Origin: Streptomyces atratus
Lineage (GTDB): Bacteria > Actinomycetota > Actinomycetes > Streptomycetales > Streptomycetaceae
Direction: 5' to 3'
DNA length: 64,000 bases
Assembly: GCF_014648655.1 (NCBI RefSeq)
Contig: NZ_BMRN01000039.1
Coordinates: 1-64,000, forward strand
Notes under the pieces: generated by a model
The model's database searches: none
Seen by the model: only the letters and a program-made list of their open reading frames with translations
What the model was told of the DNA's origin: nothing
Shown here: in pieces, positions 60,140 to 64,000 of the stretch
Layout of the letters: every line of letters starts with the position of its first letter
Numbering within the stretch: the first letter of the stretch is position 1
Made by a program: the position numbers and the translations under genes

Positions 60140-60364
60140 TCAGTGCTCGCGGCGGTGAACGCCTCGGTGGACGCCTCGGTGGACGCCCGCCTCTTCCGCG
60201 TACTCGCCGAGGACGAGCACGCCGAACGCGGCGCGGGCGTAGACCTTGACGGCACGCAGGGCGTCGCCGACGTGATGGGTGTACGGGTGACCGGTGGCCG
60301 CGGTCGCGCCGTGCGCGGGGCCGGTCCTGCGGGGGTTCAAAGAGACGGTGCTCATGTACTCCAT
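60140..60364 (-). CDS. Small hypothetical protein with C-terminal VHRG repeats
   Basis: A 74-residue soluble protein from ATG 60364 (60355 also possible). Its body includes GHPYTHHVGDALRAVKVYAR followed by AAFGVLVLGEYAEEAG, which I believe recurs in Streptomyces. The end is three copies of VHR(G/R) encoded by a 12-base tandem repeat (GCCTCGGTGGAC, 60160-60185), a likely slippage expansion. No known domain. Confidence 0.5.
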   Translation of the reverse strand: MEYMSTVSLNPRRTGPAHGATAATGHPYTHHVGDALRAVKVYARAAFGVLVLGEYAEEAGVHRGVHRGVHRREH

Positions 60365-60718
60365 GGTCCTGCGGCCGGCCCGTGAAGGCATCGCCCCGCG
60401 GACGGAACCCTGGGGCGGTGCGCGTAGGTCTCCGGTCGCACGGCGTCCCCTACGGAACGGTCCCGGCATCAAAACCGTTCGACCGTGGCGAGGACGGTCG
60501 ATACAATCGCCGGTCTGCCCGCCTCCCGCACCGTGGTACCGGCCATCGCCGGCAGCCGGGGGAGCGCCGCCGACCGGACGGAAACCGGCCGACAGCTGTA
60601 CGTACACCTGCGTGCGTACCCCGTGATCGATCCCCCGAGCGGACCGCGTCACCCCCGAGCCGTAACAGGGGGCGAGGTGCGGTCCGCCGTCCTGCGTTGA
60701 ACAGCCGGAGGCAACACC
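60365..60718. other. 354-base divergent promoter region of the HelD gene
   Basis: No gene is supported here. It contains an imperfect hairpin, GGACCGC (60641-60647) with GCGGTCC (60679-60685) and inner CCCCC/GGGGG pairing, 33 bases upstream of the helicase start. It may be an operator or attenuator for the HelD-type gene. Confidence 0.4.
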
Positions 60719-62791
60719 GTGCCCGCGCACGAACACGAAAGCGACACCACCACCGATCCCCTGGCTCGTGAACGCGCCCATCTCGCCGCGTCCCGCTCCG
60801 CGTTGCGCGCCATGCGCGAGGACGCCCAGGCCCTCGACATCCGCGATGTCACCGCGAACTGGGTCAACGCGGCCGTCCTGCAGGCCCAGATCGACGAGCG
60901 CATCAAGTCCCTCGCCGATCTCGCCCACACCCCGCTCTTCTTCGGCCGCCTGGACTATCTGCACCGGGTCGGTGCCGAGCAGGCCGAGGGCGCCGAGGGA
61001 GAGCAGTTCTACATCGGGCGCCGCCACGTCCATGACGCCGACGGCGACCCGATGGTCATCGACTGGCGTGCCCCCGTCTCGCAGCCGTTCTACCGGGCCT
61101 CCAAGAAGGATCCCCAGGATGTCGGCCAGCGCCGCCGCTTCGGCTACACCGGCGGCGAGCTGACGGCGTACGAGGACGAGCACCTCAGCGACCCCACCGA
61201 GGCCGCGCAGACCAGCAAGCTCCTCCAGGCGGAGATCGAGCGGCCGCGTGTCGGTCCGATGCGTGACATCGTCGCGACGATCCAGCCGGAGCAGGACGAG
61301 ATCGTCCGTAGCGGTCTCGGCGGGACGGTCTGCGTGCAGGGAGGGCCCGGCACCGGTAAGACGGCCGTCGGCCTGCACCGTGTCGCGTACCTCCTGTACG
61401 CCCACCGGGAGCGCCTGGCCCGTACCGGCACGCTGGTCATCGGGCCGAACCGTTCCTTCCTCCACTACATCGAGCAGGTGCTCCCGGCCCTCGGTGAGCT
61501 GGAGGTGAAGCAGGCGACCGTCGACGATCTCGTGACGGCGGGCATCGAGGTGCGCGGCACGGACTCGGCGGCAGCCGCCGTCGTCAAGGGCGACGCCAGG
61601 ATGGCGGAGGTGCTGCGGCGGGCGATCCGTTCCCATGTGACGTTGCCGACGGAGCCGGTGATGGTGGTGCGCGGTTCGCGCCGCTGGCGGGTGCCGGCGT
61701 ACGAGCTGGAGGAGATCGTCACCGAACTGCTGGCCCGCGACATGCGGTACGGGGCCGCCCATGAGGCGCTTCCGCAGCGCATCGCGCACTGTGTCCTGGT
61801 CCGGATGGAGGAGGCCGGCGAGGCGCCCGACGACCGGGTGCAGAACGCGGTGGCCCGTAACCCCGCCGTGAAGGCGGCCGTGAAGGCGATCTGGCCGGCC
61901 GTCGAACCGGCCAAGCTGGTGCTGCGGCTGCTCGTCGACGCGGAGTTCCTGGCCGCCCACGCTCAGGGGCTGCTCACCGAGGACGAGCAGAAGACGATCC
62001 TGTGGACCAGGCCGGTCCGCAGCGTGAAGTCCGCGAAGTGGTCGGCGGCGGACGCGGTGCTGATCGACGAGGCGAACGACCTGGTGGCGCGTACGCACTC
62101 GCTCGGCCATGTCGTGCTCGACGAGGCGCAGGACCTGTCCCCCATGCAGTACCGGGCGGTGGGCCGCCGCTGCTCGACGGGTTCGGCGACGGTTCTCGGT
62201 GACCTGGCGCAGGGCACGACGCCGTGGTCGACGGAGAGCTGGGCGCAGGCGCTGCACCACCTGGGCAAGTCGGACGCGGTGGTGGAGGAGCTGACGGCGG
62301 GCTTCCGTGTGCCGCGCGAGGTGATCGCGTACGCCTCACGGCTGTTGCCGGTGATCTCGCCGGGCCTCGCGGCGGTGGAGTCGGTGCGTGAGTCGCCGGG
62401 TTCGCTGGAGGTACGGGAGGTGGGCGATCCGGCGGAGCTGGACGCGGCGGTGCTGGCGGCGTGCGAGGAGTCGTTGAGGCAGGAGGGGTCGATCGGGCTG
62501 ATCGCGGCCGATGCGCGGATTCCGGCGCTGGCCGATGCGCTGGCCGCGGCTGGCCACGCGTATCTCTCCCCCGGTGAGGAGACGACCGCCGAGTCCCGGC
62601 TGACCCTGGTCCCGGCGTCGCTGGCGAAGGGCCTGGAGTACGACTACGTGGTACTGGACGAGCCGGCCGCGGTGGTGGACGGCGAGCCGGACGAGCGCAC
62701 GGGGCTGCGCCGGTTGTACGTGGCGCTGACGCGTGCGGTGTCGGGGCTGACGGTGGTGCATGCGGCGGAACTGCCGGCTCAGCTGCTGTAG
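60719..62791 (+). CDS. HelD-type UvrD-like helicase (RNA polymerase recycling factor, HelR candidate)
   Basis: A 690-residue SF1 helicase-like ATPase. The N-terminal helical part (ARERAHLAASRSALRAMRED) is the coiled arm that enters RNA polymerase in HelD. FYIGRRHVHDADGDPMVIDW, then APVSQPFY is diagnostic of the family. Walker A is GGPGTGKT (about 207-214), motif II DEAQD (about 467-471), and the C-terminal motif LYVALTRAVSGLTV. HelD removes stalled polymerase from DNA; the actinobacterial homologue HelR also gives rifamycin tolerance. GTG 60719 follows CCGGAGG. Confidence 0.88.
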   Translation: MPAHEHESDTTTDPLARERAHLAASRSALRAMREDAQALDIRDVTANWVNAAVLQAQIDERIKSLADLAHTPLFFGRLDYLHRVGAEQAEGAEGEQFYIGRRHVHDADGDPMVIDWRAPVSQPFYRASKKDPQDVGQRRRFGYTGGELTAYEDEHLSDPTEAAQTSKLLQAEIERPRVGPMRDIVATIQPEQDEIVRSGLGGTVCVQGGPGTGKTAVGLHRVAYLLYAHRERLARTGTLVIGPNRSFLHYIEQVLPALGELEVKQATVDDLVTAGIEVRGTDSAAAAVVKGDARMAEVLRRAIRSHVTLPTEPVMVVRGSRRWRVPAYELEEIVTELLARDMRYGAAHEALPQRIAHCVLVRMEEAGEAPDDRVQNAVARNPAVKAAVKAIWPAVEPAKLVLRLLVDAEFLAAHAQGLLTEDEQKTILWTRPVRSVKSAKWSAADAVLIDEANDLVARTHSLGHVVLDEAQDLSPMQYRAVGRRCSTGSATVLGDLAQGTTPWSTESWAQALHHLGKSDAVVEELTAGFRVPREVIAYASRLLPVISPGLAAVESVRESPGSLEVREVGDPAELDAAVLAACEESLRQEGSIGLIAADARIPALADALAAAGHAYLSPGEETTAESRLTLVPASLAKGLEYDYVVLDEPAAVVDGEPDERTGLRRLYVALTRAVSGLTVVHAAELPAQLL

Positions 62792-62804
62792 CGCGGCGCG
62801 TTCC

Positions 62805-62830
62805 AGCCCCTCCGGCGTTTGAGGAGCGGG
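62805..62830. repeat. Copy of the dispersed intergenic repeat
   Basis: AGCCCCTCCGGCGTTTGAGG followed by AGCGG is a variant of the right arm at 34758-34785. It lies directly after the HelD gene; the following 85 bases are GC-rich and gene-free. Confidence 0.6.
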
Positions 62831-62917
62831 GTCCGGGGCGGAGTCCCGGTTACGGGAAGGGGCGGGTCGGGGAACAAGCCCTCCGCGGGGCGACCCGCGC
62901 CGCCCCGCCCCGCCCCG

Positions 62918-63607
62918 CTACGCGTCGAGCACCGCCCGCCACTCCCGTACCGCCGCCGCGTCCACCGGACCCGACCAGCCGTGCGGGCGTGCGGCGCCGC
63001 CGATGTGTACGGCGTCGATGCCCGCGGACAGCAGCTGTGGCAGGTGCTCCAGGCGGAGCCCGCCGCCCACCAGGATCTGCGGCTCGTAGCCGGGCTCACC
63101 CTTGCGCGCCGCCTCGGCCAGCAGCGTCGGGATGCCGTCGTCGACGCCCTTGGGCGAACCCGCGGTGAGGTACGTGTCCAGGCCCGGCATGTCCGCCAGC
63201 TGCTTGCGCAGGGCGTCCCGGTCGGCGGCCCGGTCGATCGCGCGGTGGAAGGTCCAGCGGCAGCCGTCCAGCTCGGCGACGAGGCGTTCGACGGCGACCA
63301 GGTCCGGGTGGCCCTCGGCGTCCAGGAAGCCCAGGACGAATTCCTCGGCGCCCTGCGCCCGCAGCTCGTGCGCCCTGGCCACGAGCACATCGATGTCACC
63401 GGCCGCGAAGCCGTCCGCCAGTCTGAGCATCACCCGCAGCGGAATGTCCACCGCCGCCCGGATCTCCGCGAAGGTCGCGCAGGACGGCGTCAGACCGTCC
63501 GCCGCCATGTCGGTGACCAGCTCGAGCCGGTCTGCACCACCCGCCTGGGCAGCGACCGCGTCCCCCGCGTCGAGAGCGATCACCTCCAGGACTGCACGGT
63601 TGCTCAT
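62918..63607 (-). CDS. cutC: CutC family protein
   Basis: A 229-residue TIM-barrel protein of the CutC family, associated with copper homeostasis. It opens LEVIALDAGDAVAAQAGGAD, with RLELVTDMAADGLTPS and PLRVMLRLADGFA as family marks, and ends with the conserved ILVGGGLRLEHL. ATG 63607 is the family start. It is divergent from a copper P-type ATPase, which supports a copper link, although the biochemical role of CutC is not settled. Confidence 0.9.
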   Translation of the reverse strand: MSNRAVLEVIALDAGDAVAAQAGGADRLELVTDMAADGLTPSCATFAEIRAAVDIPLRVMLRLADGFAAGDIDVLVARAHELRAQGAEEFVLGFLDAEGHPDLVAVERLVAELDGCRWTFHRAIDRAADRDALRKQLADMPGLDTYLTAGSPKGVDDGIPTLLAEAARKGEPGYEPQILVGGGLRLEHLPQLLSAGIDAVHIGGAARPHGWSGPVDAAAVREWRAVLDA

Positions 63608-63777
63608 GTGATCCCAATCCTCCAGGAAGCAGCAATGAATAAATAGGTCTAGTCCAATGACCAGCTTACGGGCGGTCGACCGAGGGCGCAGCCTCGATGT
63701 GACGTGAAGATACGTGAGGTCAGACGCACATCAGGCGATCGGGCGCGCACACTCCGGACCCCGGCGGTGGATCACCC

Positions 63778-63806
63778 TTGCGCTTTATAGGGGTGGGGGG
63801 TATACA
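63778..63806 (+). promoter_or_regulatory. Promoter of the copper ATPase gene
   Basis: A -35 TTGCGC (63778-63783) and a -10 TATACA (63801-63806) are spaced by 17 bases. The -10 lies inside the copper operator palindrome, so a bound repressor would block it. Confidence 0.65.
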
Positions 63807-63837
63807 TGAATCAGCAATGTATACCCCCTAGGGGTAT
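63796..63837 (+). promoter_or_regulatory. Overlapping CsoR-like copper operators
   Basis: Two dyads share sequence. The first has perfect 12-base arms GGGGGTATACAT (63796-63807) and ATGTATACCCCC (63817-63828). The second is ATACCCCCTAGGGGTAT (63821-63837), of the form known for CsoR operators in actinobacteria. CsoR releases DNA when it binds Cu(I). Confidence 0.78.
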
Positions 63838-63862
63838 CGACGTCTCCGCCAGGGAGGACATC

Positions 63863-64000
63863 GTGTCCGCGCACACCGCCACAACCGGCACCGGAACAGC
63901 CGTCGGCACCACCGCAGAGGTCGAGCTCGCGATCGGCGGCATGACCTGCGCCTCCTGCGCGGCCCGTATCGAGAAGAAGCTCAACCGGATGGACGGCGTC
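63863..64000 (+). CDS. Copper-translocating P-type ATPase, N-terminus (3' partial)
   Basis: The gene runs off the window after 46 codons. It begins at GTG 63863 (AGGGAGG upstream) and soon reaches VELAIGGMTCASCAARIEKK, the heavy-metal-associated domain with the CxxC pair that binds Cu(I). Long exporters of the CopA/CtpV type start this way. An in-frame ATG at 63806 lies within the operator and is unlikely to be used. Assignment as an ATPase rests on the N-terminal length and the divergent cutC; a CopZ chaperone would be shorter at its N-terminus. Confidence 0.75.
   Translation, partial: MSAHTATTGTGTAVGTTAEVELAIGGMTCASCAARIEKKLNRMDGV

Noticed and set aside
60365-62260. Minus-strand frame continuing upstream of the small 60140-60364 gene
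   Set aside because: It is antisense to the HelD gene; only the last 74 codons, beyond that gene, look like real coding sequence.

Overview
The window is chromosomal DNA from a high-GC actinomycete, almost certainly a Streptomyces. The support is strong G/C bias at third codon positions, many GTG and a few TTG starts, long antisense shadow frames, XRE/DUF5753 + DUF397 + HATPase clusters, and the futalosine-pathway pair mqnB-mqnD next to a cold-shock gene. No rRNA, tRNA, CRISPR array or complete insertion sequence was seen. About 60 protein genes are supported. The first gene is cut at its 5' end and the last at its 3' end.

Layout. 1-2.7 kb: end of a repeat-rich polymorphic toxin with a nuclease-like tip, then a candidate immunity gene. 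3-5 kb: divergent MarR/DHA2-exporter pair around a large palindrome. 5.3-8.6 kb: DNA-binding hypothetical, a Phd/YefM antitoxin whose RelE-type toxin is broken by an in-frame TGA, and an XRE/DUF397 regulator pair. 8.6-11 kb: two-gene unit of a TPR-AAA+ ATPase and a TPR membrane protein. 11-13.5 kb: gene remnant, then a marR-drrA-drrB-like ABC exporter operon. 13.6-20.7 kb: cupin, proline iminopeptidase, secreted PGRP-type amidase, aldo/keto reductase, divergent PadR/hydrolase pair, tiny membrane protein. 20.7-26.3 kb: ThpR, Uma2 protein, MarR-MFS, RHH protein, NCS2 permease, DUF2530. 26.5-31.1 kb: CtpE-like P-type ATPase and twin secreted paralogues. 31.2-40.6 kb: very large sacsin-type ATPase, DUF3027, MFS, DUF2771 lipoprotein, mqnB, mqnD, cold-shock protein, small membrane protein. 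41-46.2 kb: type VII secretion-associated cassette (DUF6507, large polymorphic toxin, immunity candidate, DUF6177). 46.3-50 kb: hydrolase, three DUF397 proteins, XRE regulator, HATPase, HAD phosphatase. 50.1-54.2 kb: iron-siderophore ABC uptake operon behind an iron box. 54.3-62.8 kb: membrane protein, helicase-C/WYL protein, XPB helicase, small proteins, HelD-type helicase. 62.9-64 kb: CutC and a divergent copper P-type ATPase with a CsoR-like operator.

How the genes fit together. The two toxin-immunity sets (start of window and 41-45 kb) share a delivery-type architecture but have different nuclease tips, the mark of polymorphic toxins. The copper pair and the iron operon each carry a recognisable metal-responsive site. 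Several efflux systems sit with their own MarR or PadR repressors. The most intriguing uncharacterised units are the TPR-AAA+/TPR-membrane pair, the roughly 1,070-residue sacsin-type ATPase, and the paired secreted proteins whose 5' regions keep a hairpin at the same place. All functions are read from sequence motifs and remembered family features; no database search was run.
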